A stretch of 64,000 nt of DNA, from the NCBI RefSeq assembly GCF_012726175.1, contig NZ_JAASAD010000003.1, positions 62,001 to 126,000 of the forward strand, in the 5' to 3' direction. How positions within the stretch are numbered: the stretch's first letter is position 1; every line of letters begins with the position of its first letter. Below the pieces are notes generated by a model, which was not told the DNA's origin, made no database searches, and saw nothing but the letters and a program-made list of their open reading frames with translations. Position numbers and translations under genes: made by a program. Of the stretch, positions 37,827-46,609 are shown in pieces. The DNA is from Micromonospora sp. HNM0581 (lineage in GTDB: Bacteria; Actinomycetota; Actinomycetes; Mycobacteriales; Micromonosporaceae).

Positions 37827-39002
37827 ATGGCAAAGGGCGACCCTGGGGCTCCGGCCCGCGGCCGGCGAGCCGCACCCCGATCCAGAAAGGCCACGACCGG
37901 CGATCCCGAGCTGGTGCAGCTGCTCACCCCTGCGGGGGAGCGGATCGAGAGCGTGACCGGCCCGGACGGCATCGAGTACCGCGTCGACTTCACCGACGAG
38001 GAGTACCGCGGCCTCTACCGCGACCTGGTGCTCGTTCGGAAGCTGGACGCCGAGGCGACGGCCCTGCAACGGCAGGGCGAGCTGGGCATCTGGGCGAGCC
38101 TGCTCGGCCAGGAGGCGGCTCAGGTCGGTTCCGGCCGGGCGCTGCGTACGCAGGACATGGCGTTCCCCACCTACCGCGAACACGGCGTCCTCTACTGCCG
38201 TGGCATCGACCCGATCATGCCTTTGGGCCTGTTCCGCGGAGTCGACCAGGGCGGCTGGGATCCGAACGAGTTCAAGTTCAACATGTACACCATCGTGATC
38301 GGGGCGCAGACCCTGCACGCGACCGGCTACGCCATGGGTGTCGCAATGGACGGCAAGACCGGTAGCGACGACGGTGAGGCGGTGATCGCCTACTTCGGCG
38401 ACGGTGCCACCAGCCAGGGCGACGTCAACGAGGCGTTCGTCTGGGCCGGCGTGTTCAACTCCCCGCTGGTGTTCTTCTGCCAGAACAACCAGTACGCCAT
38501 CTCCGAGCCGCTGGACCGGCAGACACGCATCCCCCTCTACCGGCGGGCCGCCGGCTTCGGCTTCCCGGGCATCCGGGTCGACGGCAACGACGTGCTGGCC
38601 ACGTACGCGGTGACCCGACACGCGCTGGACAACGCCCGGCTCGGGCAGGGCCCGAGCCTGATCGAGGCGTACACGTACCGGATGGGCGCGCACACCACCT
38701 CCGACGACCCTACGCGCTACCGCATCGCCAGCGAGGTCGAGGCGTGGCAGGCGAAGGACCCGATCGCCCGGATGAAAACCTTCCTGGAACGGGAGAAGAT
38801 CGCCGACGCGGCGTTCTTCACCGAGGTCGACGAGCAGGCCCGCCGCGAGGCGGTGGATCTGCGTGAGCGGGTGCTCGCGATGCCGGACCCGGAGCCCACC
38901 ACCATGTTCGACCACGTCTACCCCGGAGGATCGCCGCTACTCGACAAGCAGCGTGCGCAGTTCAGCCGGTACCTGGAGTCGTTCGAGGGGAGCGTGCACT
39001 GA
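37827..39002 (+). CDS. pdhA: Pyruvate / branched-chain 2-oxoacid dehydrogenase E1 alpha
   Basis: Thiamine-diphosphate subunit that decarboxylates a 2-oxoacid and acylates the E2 lipoyl group. 391 aa. The ThDP motif runs from GDG at 191-193 to NN at 220-221; ahead of it are MAFPTYREHG and the FNMYTIVIGAQ segment, and after it the phosphorylation-loop-like YRMGAHTTSDDPTRYR. The ATG at 37827 has AGGGAGA upstream. The substrate is uncertain: heterotetrameric E1 with this E2 serves either pyruvate or branched-chain acids; the mycobacterial homologue long called PdhA is a branched-chain enzyme. Confidence 0.9.
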   Translation: MAKGDPGAPARGRRAAPRSRKATTGDPELVQLLTPAGERIESVTGPDGIEYRVDFTDEEYRGLYRDLVLVRKLDAEATALQRQGELGIWASLLGQEAAQVGSGRALRTQDMAFPTYREHGVLYCRGIDPIMPLGLFRGVDQGGWDPNEFKFNMYTIVIGAQTLHATGYAMGVAMDGKTGSDDGEAVIAYFGDGATSQGDVNEAFVWAGVFNSPLVFFCQNNQYAISEPLDRQTRIPLYRRAAGFGFPGIRVDGNDVLATYAVTRHALDNARLGQGPSLIEAYTYRMGAHTTSDDPTRYRIASEVEAWQAKDPIARMKTFLEREKIADAAFFTEVDEQARREAVDLRERVLAMPDPEPTTMFDHVYPGGSPLLDKQRAQFSRYLESFEGSVH

Positions 39003-39991
39003 TGGCCACGGAGACGCTCACCCTCGGTAAAGCCCTCAACGTGGGCCTGCGCAGGGCACTCGAGGACGACCCGAAGGTCGTCATCATGGGCGAGGACGTC
39101 GGCAAACTCGGCGGGGTCTTCCGGATCACCGACGGCCTGCAGAAGGACTTCGGCGACCAGCGGGTGATCGACACGCCACTTGCCGAGTCCGGCATCATCG
39201 GCACCGCGGTCGGCTTGGCCATCCGGGGCTACCGTCCGGTCTGCGAGATCCAGTTCGACGGTTTCGTCTACCCCGCCTACGACCAGATCGTGTCGCAGGT
39301 GGCGAAGATGCACTACCGCTCGCGGGGCAAGCTCAACATTCCGATGGTGATCCGGATCCCGTTCGGCGGCGGCATCGGCGCGGTCGAGCACCACTCCGAG
39401 TCGCCCGAGGCGTACTTCTCGCACACCGCCGGGTTGAAGGTGGTTTCCTGCGCCAACCCGCAGGACGCCTACGTGATGATCCAGCAGGCCGTCGCCTCGG
39501 ACGACCCGATCGTGTTCCTCGAGCCGAAACGGCGTTACTGGGAGAAGGGTGCCGTCGATCTGGACGGCCCGTTGTCCGAGGCGTACCCGCTGCACGCGTC
39601 CCGGGTGGCGCGGGCCGGCACCGACGCCACGCTGCTCGCCTACGGTCCGATGGTGCGTACCTGCCTCGACGCGGCGACCGCCGCTGCTGAGGACGGCCGG
39701 GACCTGGAGGTCGTCGATCTGCGTACGCTCTCCCCGCTGGACCTCGGCGTGGTGTACGAGTCGGTGCGTCGTACCGGTCGTGCGGTGGTGGTGCACGAGG
39801 CACCGTCGAACGTCGGTCTCGGTGCGGAGATCGCGGCCCGGATCACCGAGGAGTGTTTCTACTCGCTCGAGGCGCCGGTGCTGCGGGTGGCGGGCTTCGA
39901 CACGCCCTACCCGGCGGCCCGGGTGGAGGAGGAGTACCTTCCCGACCTCGACCGGGTACTCGACGCCGTCGACCGTACCTTCGGCTGGTGA
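39002..39991 (+). CDS. pdhB: 2-oxoacid dehydrogenase E1 beta
   Basis: Partner of E1 alpha in the alpha2beta2 decarboxylase. 329 aa with GEDVGKLGGVFRITDGLQ, the DTPLAESGIIGTAVGLAIRG segment, IPFGGGIGAVEHHSESPEA and the C-terminal transketolase domain (VVDLRTLSPLD, VVVHEAPSNVG). The ATG shares one base with the alpha stop (TGATG), fixing 1:1 synthesis. Confidence 0.93.
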   Translation: MATETLTLGKALNVGLRRALEDDPKVVIMGEDVGKLGGVFRITDGLQKDFGDQRVIDTPLAESGIIGTAVGLAIRGYRPVCEIQFDGFVYPAYDQIVSQVAKMHYRSRGKLNIPMVIRIPFGGGIGAVEHHSESPEAYFSHTAGLKVVSCANPQDAYVMIQQAVASDDPIVFLEPKRRYWEKGAVDLDGPLSEAYPLHASRVARAGTDATLLAYGPMVRTCLDAATAAAEDGRDLEVVDLRTLSPLDLGVVYESVRRTGRAVVVHEAPSNVGLGAEIAARITEECFYSLEAPVLRVAGFDTPYPAARVEEEYLPDLDRVLDAVDRTFGW

Positions 39992-39996
39992 GCAGC

Positions 39997-41445
39997 ATGT
40001 CGCGGATCAAGGAGTTCAATCTGCCCGACCTGGGCGAGGGCCTGACCGAGGGTGAGATCCTCGCCTGGTTGGTCAAGGTGGGCGACACGATCGAGCTGAA
40101 CCAACCCATCGTCGAGGTGGAGACGGCCAAGGCGGCCGTGGAGATCCCGGCGAAGTGGGCCGGCCAGGTCCAGGCGATCTTCCACCCGGAGGGTTCGACC
40201 GTCGAGGTCGGCAGCCCGATCATCGCGATCGACACCGACCCGGACGCTGGCCCGGTGCAGGGGTCCACCACCGGTGCGCCGGCCAGCGACCGGCCTGTCC
40301 CGTCGGCGGCGTCGTTGGCCGCTGTCGAGGTCGCGCCGGCCGAGGGTGCGGTCGAGCCGGGGCTCATCGGCGGCCCCGCTCCGGGTGGCCGTACCGCGGT
40401 TCTCGTCGGCTACGGCCCGCGCACCACCGCGGCGAAGCGTCGTCCCCGCAAAGACACGGCCCAGGTCACGTCCGTACCGGTCCAGAGCCCCCCGGCGCAG
40501 GTCGTTTCGGCACCTGTCCCGCCCACCGCCACGCCGGCCAACGGCAACGGTCGGCACAGCGGGCCGGTACTGGCCAAGCCGCCGGTACGTAAGCTCGCCC
40601 GGGACCTCGGGGTCGATCTGGGCGCGCTGACCGGAACCGGACCGTCCGGTTCGATCACCCGGGACGACGTACAGCGGGCGGCGGCCCCGGCGGTCGAGCC
40701 GTCGACGGTCACCACCTCGGTCAGCTCGGCGGCGAGCTTCGGCACGGATCGCGAACAGCGCATTCCGGTCAAGGGCGTACGCCGGCTCACCGCCGAGAAC
40801 ACGTCCCGTTCGGCCTTCACCGCCCCGCACGTCACCGAGTTCCTGACCGTGGACGTGACCCGGGCCATGAAGGCCCTCAACCGGCTGCGTGAGCGGCGGG
40901 AGTGGCGCGACGTGCGCGTCTCTCCGCTGCTGCTGGTCGCGAAGGCGGTGCTGCTGGCGGTCCGGCGGCATCCGATGGTCAACTCCAGTTGGGCCGGCGA
41001 CGAGATCGTCGTGAAGGAGTACGTGAACCTCGGCATCGCGGCGGCCACCGAGCGCGGCCTGATCGTGCCGAACATCAAGGATGCCGGCCGGTTGACGCTG
41101 CGCGAGCTCGCCGATGCGATGACCGGCCTGGTGCAGACCGCCAAGGCGGGCCGGACCTCGCCGGCCGACATGTCGGGCGGCACTTTGACGATCACCAACG
41201 TCGGGGTGTTCGGGGTGGACACCGGTACCCCTATCCTGCCTCCGGGCGAGTCGGCGATCCTGGCCTTCGGGGCGGTACGCGAGCAGCCCTGGGTCCACAA
41301 GGGCAAGGTCAAGCCGCGTCTTGTCACCACGCTCGGCCTTTCCTTCGACCACCGGATCGTCGACGGTGAGCTGGGGTCGAAGTTCCTGCGGGACGTTGGC
41401 GATTTCCTCGCGGATCCGGAGGCGACGCTGCTCGCCTGGACCTGA
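39997..41445 (+). CDS. pdhC: 2-oxoacid dehydrogenase E2 (dihydrolipoamide acyltransferase)
   Basis: Core acyltransferase of the complex. 482 aa: one N-terminal lipoyl domain with the modified lysine K45 in VETAKAAVE, an Ala/Pro-rich linker, a peripheral-subunit-binding domain (VRKLARDLGVDLGALTGTGPSGSITRDDV), and the catalytic domain with the LSFDHRIVDG motif (His and Asp of the acyltransferase). One lipoyl domain is typical of branched-chain type E2. The ATG at 39997 has GGTGA upstream; a GTG at 39988 overlapping the pdhB stop is an alternative. Confidence 0.92.
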   Translation: MSRIKEFNLPDLGEGLTEGEILAWLVKVGDTIELNQPIVEVETAKAAVEIPAKWAGQVQAIFHPEGSTVEVGSPIIAIDTDPDAGPVQGSTTGAPASDRPVPSAASLAAVEVAPAEGAVEPGLIGGPAPGGRTAVLVGYGPRTTAAKRRPRKDTAQVTSVPVQSPPAQVVSAPVPPTATPANGNGRHSGPVLAKPPVRKLARDLGVDLGALTGTGPSGSITRDDVQRAAAPAVEPSTVTTSVSSAASFGTDREQRIPVKGVRRLTAENTSRSAFTAPHVTEFLTVDVTRAMKALNRLRERREWRDVRVSPLLLVAKAVLLAVRRHPMVNSSWAGDEIVVKEYVNLGIAAATERGLIVPNIKDAGRLTLRELADAMTGLVQTAKAGRTSPADMSGGTLTITNVGVFGVDTGTPILPPGESAILAFGAVREQPWVHKGKVKPRLVTTLGLSFDHRIVDGELGSKFLRDVGDFLADPEATLLAWT

Positions 41446-41462
41446 TACCTCGCGCGACGGCT

Positions 41463-41504
41463 ACGGCCGGTGTGTCACGGGTTACCGCCCGGCACACCGG
41501 CCGT
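41463..41504 (+). terminator. Terminator after pdhC
   Basis: Perfect 12-bp stem ACGGCCGGTGTG / CACACCGGCCGT with an 18-nt loop, 17 bp past the stop. Confidence 0.7.
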
Positions 41505-41545
41505 TGCCATTCGGTGAAGAAAGCACCGTAGGCAGCAGCCCGTGA

Positions 41546-41560
41546 CCTAAGAATCTTAGG
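41546..41560. promoter_or_regulatory. CCTAAG-AAT-CTTAGG palindrome
   Basis: Perfect 6-3-6 inverted repeat in the AT-richer leader of the 45-aa protein gene, 105 bp before its start. The half-site CTTAGG recalls iron-box (IdeR/DtxR) half-sites, but the full 19-bp iron box is not present. Confidence 0.4.
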
Positions 41561-41664
41561 CTGGTGTCTCAGCTCACCTAATAATCGCTGGATAACCGAG
41601 GCGCTCTGCGCTTCAATGGAGGAGACGACGGGACGACAACCGAATAGCCAGGAGGAGAGACACC

Positions 41665-41802
41665 ATGAGCATGATCGAGCGAATCCGCAACCGCCGCGAC
41701 GCCAACCGCCGCGCCCGCGCCATCGAGCGGGCCCTGCGCTCCGCCAGTTCGCCTGCGGTCCGCGACGAGATCCTCGCCATTGCCCAGCGTCACATGCACT
41801 GA
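41665..41802 (+). CDS. Small conserved basic protein, 45 aa
   Basis: Short highly charged helix: MSMIERIRNRRDANRRARAI, then ERALRSASSPAVRDEILAIAQ and RHMH at the end. The ATG at 41665 has a perfect AGGAGGAGA (41650-41658) and the gene is closed by its own terminator, so it is translated. I recall near-identical small proteins in other actinomycetes, but not a function. The Arg-rich amphipathic helix could bind nucleic acid or a protein partner. Confidence 0.75.
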   Translation: MSMIERIRNRRDANRRARAIERALRSASSPAVRDEILAIAQRHMH

Positions 41803-42145
41803 CGCCACACGGCCTTATCGGCCTCCTCCAGATCGACGACCCGCCCGGGCTGACCGGGCGGGTCGTCGGCGTTACGACCGGCCACTGACACCGGGATACC
41901 GCCCCGACGCAGCGCCCGGTACGGTGGGGCTCGGTCGTCGTCCACGCTCGGGGACAGGCCGAGGTGATAGAAGCATCTCGACACCGTCTGACGACGGACA
42001 GTGACGATAGACGCTCCCCGGAAGTCCACCAGCGGGTACCGGGATACGGTGCGGGGAGCCGGCACTGCCGGTACGTCGGCACCGCCGGCTGCCCTGCCGA
42101 GATTATCGGCGACGGCGGCCGACATGTGATGGAGGAGGCGCACGC
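41803..42145. other. Intergenic region before LppU-like gene
   Basis: 343 bp. The first 65 bp holds the terminator of the 45-aa gene. The rest shows no gene; it contains a weak CCGTC-TGAC-GACGG hairpin near 41984-41997 and should carry the promoter of the LppU-like gene, without an obvious consensus. Confidence 0.45.
41835..41867 (+). terminator. Terminator of the 45-aa protein gene
   Basis: Perfect 14-bp stem GACGACCCGCCCGG / CCGGGCGGGTCGTC with a 5-nt loop. Confidence 0.82.
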
Positions 42146-44518
42146 ATGACGTCCGAGGGCCCGCACCGCCCCGGCCAGGAGCCGGACGAGGTGCCGCCGG
42201 GCGGCGGCGGACCGGCGCCGTACGGCGACCGACCGGCTCAACAGGACAACGGGTACGGCGCATCCGCCCCCGATCTCGGTTGGGCTCCGCCACCACCCGC
42301 CCGCCCGGACACACCCCCACCAGCCTGGGCGAACCAGCAGGGCAACGCCTGGGGTAGCGCCCAGGCGACCCGGCAGGCGGAAACCGTGCCGGGCAACTGG
42401 GAACAGGCTGCCGGCAACCAGCCGACCTGGGCACCGCAGGGGGACCAGCCACAGCAGCCGAGCCCGGGTTGGTCGCCAGCCGGACCACCACCCACATCAG
42501 ACGGACCCGCCTGGGCGAACGGCGGCCAGTCCGGGCCGGCCTGGGCCGCCCAGCCCGCTACGGCGGACACCGCACAGCCGGCAGAATGGACACCGGACAA
42601 ACCAGCCGCGAACCAACCCGAACGGCCTACCGGTCAGGCACCGGGGAACCAGCCGGACTGGGCCAACTCCCCCCACGTCGACGACCAGGCTCCCGGGTGG
42701 GCCTCGACCGCAGGTCAGTCCGAGTCGGCCCAACCAGCCTGGGCGCAGACCGACCAGCCCACACCCCCCCGCGAGCCGGCAGCCCGGGCCAGCGCCCAGG
42801 TGCCGGTCCCCGACGCGGGTCAGCAACAGCGACCCACCGACGGATCGTCCGGGGCCGAGACATGGCCCGCCGAGCAGCCGGAACAGCCCGGCTGGGCAGC
42901 CGGCCAACGACGAGAGCCAGGCGGCTGGGCGGCCGAGCAACCAGCGGAGGCCCGGAACCCGGGCGGTGACCGACCGGCACAGCCCGAATGGGTTACCCCC
43001 GCCCGGGAAGAGCTGACCGGCTGGACCGGAGGAAACCCCAACCCTGGACCGCAGCCGACGTGGAGCCCGTCCGCCGAGCCCCTCCCCTCCCGTACCGCCG
43101 CCGACCGGTCCGCCGTGCCGGACGTCGAGCCGTGGGCGCCCGGGGAGGCGTGGGGTCAGGCGACCGCCGCGCCCCAGACCAACGCCGAGCCCGACGTGAA
43201 CCGGCCTGACGACGCGGTCTACCGGCCCGCGCCCGCCCCGGGCATCTCACCCGCCAACATGGTGCCGTTGCCGCCGCAGGAACAACGGGTGCCCGGTGCC
43301 AGCCTGGCCGCCACCCCACCCGCCGACTTCGCCCAGCCCGCACCGTTCACCGACGACCCGGCCGGATCGGCCGGCGGAACGGCATGGGGTCAGCCCGAGC
43401 CCCGACACGACGAATCACAACCCCCGGCCATCCCGTCCCCCCGGACCTCTCCGGAAGCCGAAGGCCGGTCCGGACCGCCGGCCGGTGGTGGTGTCGCGGC
43501 GAGTGCGTCCGTCCCGCTGTCCAGCCGGGTCATGCCGCCGACCGACCACCCGGTGCGCCCGGCCGGTTCACCCGCGCCCCAACCGAGGGTGTACGGCCGG
43601 CCGGCGCGCACCGAGCACACCGAGCACACCGAGGAGCCCGCCCAGGCGCACGGCGATCAGCCACCCGTACCCCGCTTCGACCAGGGGCCGGGTCGATTCG
43701 ACGTCGACCCGGCCGCAGCCCGAGGCGATCAGGGGCTGGAGCGCTTCGAGCAGGTACCGCAATCCCGCTCCGCCGACCGGGAACCGCCGATGGGTGGGCT
43801 CAACGCCTTCGCCGGTCCGGTCGCTCCGGCTTCGCCGGCTGCCCCACCGGCGATGCCGTCCTTCGTCGATGCACCACCAGCCAACCGGCAGGTCAACGGC
43901 GTACGTCCGCACGCCGAGCCGGAACGGCCGGCCGACCCGTTCGGCGGCACGCCGCGTGACCAGTTCGGTGGCCCCGGCCACAACCCGTACGGCGGGCCGA
44001 CCGAACGCCAGGGTGGCGCCTACGGCTCTCCCGTCCGGTCCGAGCCGGGCAGCGAACACACGACTGCGTTCCCACCGCCACCCCAGTCCGCGCCACCATG
44101 GAGCCCTGGTCCGGGCAGTGCGTCAGGCGAGGTGGAGCAGGGCCGATTCGACGCGTTCAAGCCCGTCGCCGAACCGGACGCGGAATCCCCGCCACCGAAG
44201 GTACGCAACGGACGGGTGCTCGCCGCAGTGCTTGTCGCCGCAGTGCTCATCCTGGCCGTTCCGCTCGGCCTGCTGATGCTCCTCGGCATGATCGGTGGGT
44301 CGGACGACGCGAACGCCTTCGATCCGCCGGTCGGCTCCTGCGTCAAGCGTTCCGGCACCACCGCCGTGGCTGCCGACTGCACCGAGCCGGATTCCTTCAG
44401 CGTGGTGTCGAAGGTCGAGTCGAAGGACAACTGCCCCGACCCGGCCATGCCGCATGTGGACCTCCGCAGCGCCACCGCCAACCCGGTGCTCTGCCTCAAG
44501 GCGGCGGCCGGCGGCTGA
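42146..44518 (+). CDS. LppU/SCO3897-like protein with Trp-repeat disordered N-terminus
   Basis: 790 aa. Residues 1-690 are disordered, Pro/Gln/Gly-rich, with many spaced PxW(A/S) units in the first 330 residues (PAWANQ, PTWAPQ, PGWSPA, PAWANG, PDWANS, PGWAST) and no predicted fold. One transmembrane segment (VLAAVLVAAVLILAVPLGLLM) at about 695-715 is followed by a small extracytoplasmic domain with four Cys (DPPVGSCVKR, ADCTEPD, DNCPDP, LCLK), the layout of the LppU/SCO3897 group. The large N-terminus would be cytoplasmic. The ATG at 42146 has GGAGGAGG upstream. Confidence 0.7.
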   Translation: MTSEGPHRPGQEPDEVPPGGGGPAPYGDRPAQQDNGYGASAPDLGWAPPPPARPDTPPPAWANQQGNAWGSAQATRQAETVPGNWEQAAGNQPTWAPQGDQPQQPSPGWSPAGPPPTSDGPAWANGGQSGPAWAAQPATADTAQPAEWTPDKPAANQPERPTGQAPGNQPDWANSPHVDDQAPGWASTAGQSESAQPAWAQTDQPTPPREPAARASAQVPVPDAGQQQRPTDGSSGAETWPAEQPEQPGWAAGQRREPGGWAAEQPAEARNPGGDRPAQPEWVTPAREELTGWTGGNPNPGPQPTWSPSAEPLPSRTAADRSAVPDVEPWAPGEAWGQATAAPQTNAEPDVNRPDDAVYRPAPAPGISPANMVPLPPQEQRVPGASLAATPPADFAQPAPFTDDPAGSAGGTAWGQPEPRHDESQPPAIPSPRTSPEAEGRSGPPAGGGVAASASVPLSSRVMPPTDHPVRPAGSPAPQPRVYGRPARTEHTEHTEEPAQAHGDQPPVPRFDQGPGRFDVDPAAARGDQGLERFEQVPQSRSADREPPMGGLNAFAGPVAPASPAAPPAMPSFVDAPPANRQVNGVRPHAEPERPADPFGGTPRDQFGGPGHNPYGGPTERQGGAYGSPVRSEPGSEHTTAFPPPPQSAPPWSPGPGSASGEVEQGRFDAFKPVAEPDAESPPPKVRNGRVLAAVLVAAVLILAVPLGLLMLLGMIGGSDDANAFDPPVGSCVKRSGTTAVAADCTEPDSFSVVSKVESKDNCPDPAMPHVDLRSATANPVLCLKAAAGG

Positions 44519-44532
44519 GCCCGCGTACGCGA

Positions 44533-44565
44533 CGGCGGGGTCACGGTTCGCCCGTGGCCCCGCCG
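44533..44565 (+). terminator. Terminator after LppU-like gene
   Basis: 14-bp stem CGGCGGGGTCACGG / CCGTGGCCCCGCCG with one T-G pair and a 5-nt loop, 14 bp past the stop. Confidence 0.75.
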
Positions 44566-44742
44566 GGCAACGCTCGCACTCCGCGACAGGTCCCGCTCCC
44601 GCGGCCGTCGGGAGGGCAGGGGTGGCCGCAGACCGTGTCCGCCGCGCGGTGCCTTTTCCCGGCCTGCCGCCCCCGTCGGCCCGCCTTGCCCGGCCTGCCC
44701 CTTAGCGTCAGCCCGCCTACGTCGGTAGGGCACGATGAGGTC

Positions 44743-46578
44743 ATGAGTGCACGTGTGCGGGCTCCCGAGCTTCGAGGTCGGGCCTGGCTGAACACCGGCG
44801 GGCGGGAGCTGACGCTCGCCGACCTGCGAGGCAAGATCGTGATTGCGGATTTCTGGACTTTCTGTTGCATCAACTGCCTGCACGTACTTGACGAGTTACG
44901 TCCCCTGGAACAGAAGTACGCCGACGTCCTCGTGGTGATCGGTGTGCACTCACCGAAGTTCGAACACGAGAAGGACGCCGACGCCTTGGCCGCCGCCGTC
45001 GAGCGGTACGGCGTGCATCACCCCGTCCTCGACGATCCTGAGCTGGACATGTGGCAGCAGTACGCGGCCCGCGCCTGGCCGACCCTCGCGGTGATCGATC
45101 CGGAGGGGTACGTGGTGGCCACCATGGCGGGCGAGGGTCATGCCGACGGGCTGACCCGGCTGGTCGACGAACTGATCGCCAGCCACGAGGCGAAGGGCAC
45201 GCTGCACCGGGGCGATGGCCCGTACGTCCCGGTCGCCGAACCGGAGAGCACCCTGCGGTTTCCGGGCAAGGCGGTCGCCCTGCCCTCCGGAGGTCTGCTG
45301 GTTTCCGACTCCGCGCGGCACCGACTGGTCGAGTTGGCAGCCGACGGTGACACAGTCGTTCGTGCCATCGGCGCCGGTGAGCGGGGTCGCACCGACGGTT
45401 CCGCCGCTGCCGCGACCTTTTCCGAGCCGCAGGGGCTGTGTCTGCTGCCCCCGCAGGTGGCCGAGGTCGCCGGCTACGACCTGGTGGTCGCCGACACCGT
45501 CAACCATCTGCTGCGGGGCGTCCGGCTGGCTACCGGAGAGGTGGTGACTGTGGCCGGCACCGGCCGGCAGTGGCGGTCGACGGTCGACGACCACGCGCAC
45601 GACGCCCGGTCAGTCGATCTCTCCTCACCCTGGGATCTCGCCTGGTACCAGGACAAGCTCATCGTCGCTATGGCCGGCATCCACCAGCTCTGGTGGTTCG
45701 ACCCGGTCAAGCGCACCGCCGGCATGTACGCCGGTACGACCGTGGAGGCACTGCGGGACGGGCCGCTGGCGGAGGCGTGGCTAGCGCAGCCGTCCGGGCT
45801 CGCCGTCTCCACCGACGGCAGCCGGCTCTGGATCGCCGACAGCGAGACCAGCGCCGTCCGGTACGTCGAGAACGGTGTCCTGGGTACCGCTGTGGGTCAG
45901 GGTCTGTTCGACTTCGGCCACGTGGACGGGCCCGCGGCGCAGGCTCTGCTTCAGCACCCGCTTGGCGTTTGCGCCCTGCCTGACGGCTCCGTCCTCGTCG
46001 CCGACACCTACAACGGCGCGGTCCGCCGGTACGACCCGACCGCCGATCGGGTCGCCACCGTCGCGACCGGCCTGGCCGAACCGAGTGACCTGGTGCTGAC
46101 CGCCGACGGTGCGGTGCTGGTGGTGGAGTCGGCGGCACACCGCATCACCCGGTTGGCGCCGGGTGCGCTCTCGGCGGCGGGTGCGGAGACCATCGACGGG
46201 CCCCGGCACCGCACCGAGCGCCGACCGACCGACCTGGCGGCGGGCGAGGTGGTGTTGGACGTCGTCTTCACCCCCGCACCCGGGCAGAAGCTGGACGACA
46301 CCTTCGGTCCGTCCACCCGGCTCGTCGTCTCGGCGTCGCCGCCGGAGCTGCTGGTCGAGGGAGCGGGGGCCGGCACGGAACTGTCCCGGCGACTGGTGAT
46401 CGACGGTGCCGTACCTCACGGGGTGCTTCAGGTCACCGCCCAGGCGGCCACCTGTGACGCCGACGTGGAGCACGCAGCCTGCCATCTGACCCGGCAGGAC
46501 TGGGGCGTACCGGTGCGGGTGGTCGACGGCGGCGCCGGCCGGCTGCCGCTGGTCCTGCGTGGCATGGACACCGACTGA
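44743..46578 (+). CDS. Thioredoxin-like / NHL-repeat fusion protein
   Basis: 611 aa. Residues 1-150 form a thioredoxin-like fold with FWTFCCINCLHVLDEL (active-site CxxC within CCINC) and TLAVIDPEGYVVATMAGEG. The remainder is an NHL-type beta-propeller with repeated blades (GLLVSDSARHRLVELAADG, DLVVADTVNHLLRGV, RLWIADSETSAVRYV, SVLVADTYNGAVRRY), then a C-terminal beta domain with two more Cys. This is the order of NHLRC2-type proteins. No signal peptide, so cytosolic. A redox role is inferred from CxxC. Confidence 0.82.
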   Translation: MSARVRAPELRGRAWLNTGGRELTLADLRGKIVIADFWTFCCINCLHVLDELRPLEQKYADVLVVIGVHSPKFEHEKDADALAAAVERYGVHHPVLDDPELDMWQQYAARAWPTLAVIDPEGYVVATMAGEGHADGLTRLVDELIASHEAKGTLHRGDGPYVPVAEPESTLRFPGKAVALPSGGLLVSDSARHRLVELAADGDTVVRAIGAGERGRTDGSAAAATFSEPQGLCLLPPQVAEVAGYDLVVADTVNHLLRGVRLATGEVVTVAGTGRQWRSTVDDHAHDARSVDLSSPWDLAWYQDKLIVAMAGIHQLWWFDPVKRTAGMYAGTTVEALRDGPLAEAWLAQPSGLAVSTDGSRLWIADSETSAVRYVENGVLGTAVGQGLFDFGHVDGPAAQALLQHPLGVCALPDGSVLVADTYNGAVRRYDPTADRVATVATGLAEPSDLVLTADGAVLVVESAAHRITRLAPGALSAAGAETIDGPRHRTERRPTDLAAGEVVLDVVFTPAPGQKLDDTFGPSTRLVVSASPPELLVEGAGAGTELSRRLVIDGAVPHGVLQVTAQAATCDADVEHAACHLTRQDWGVPVRVVDGGAGRLPLVLRGMDTD

Positions 46579-46609
46579 CCTCCTCCGGCCGCTCCGTCAG
46601 GAGGGCACC

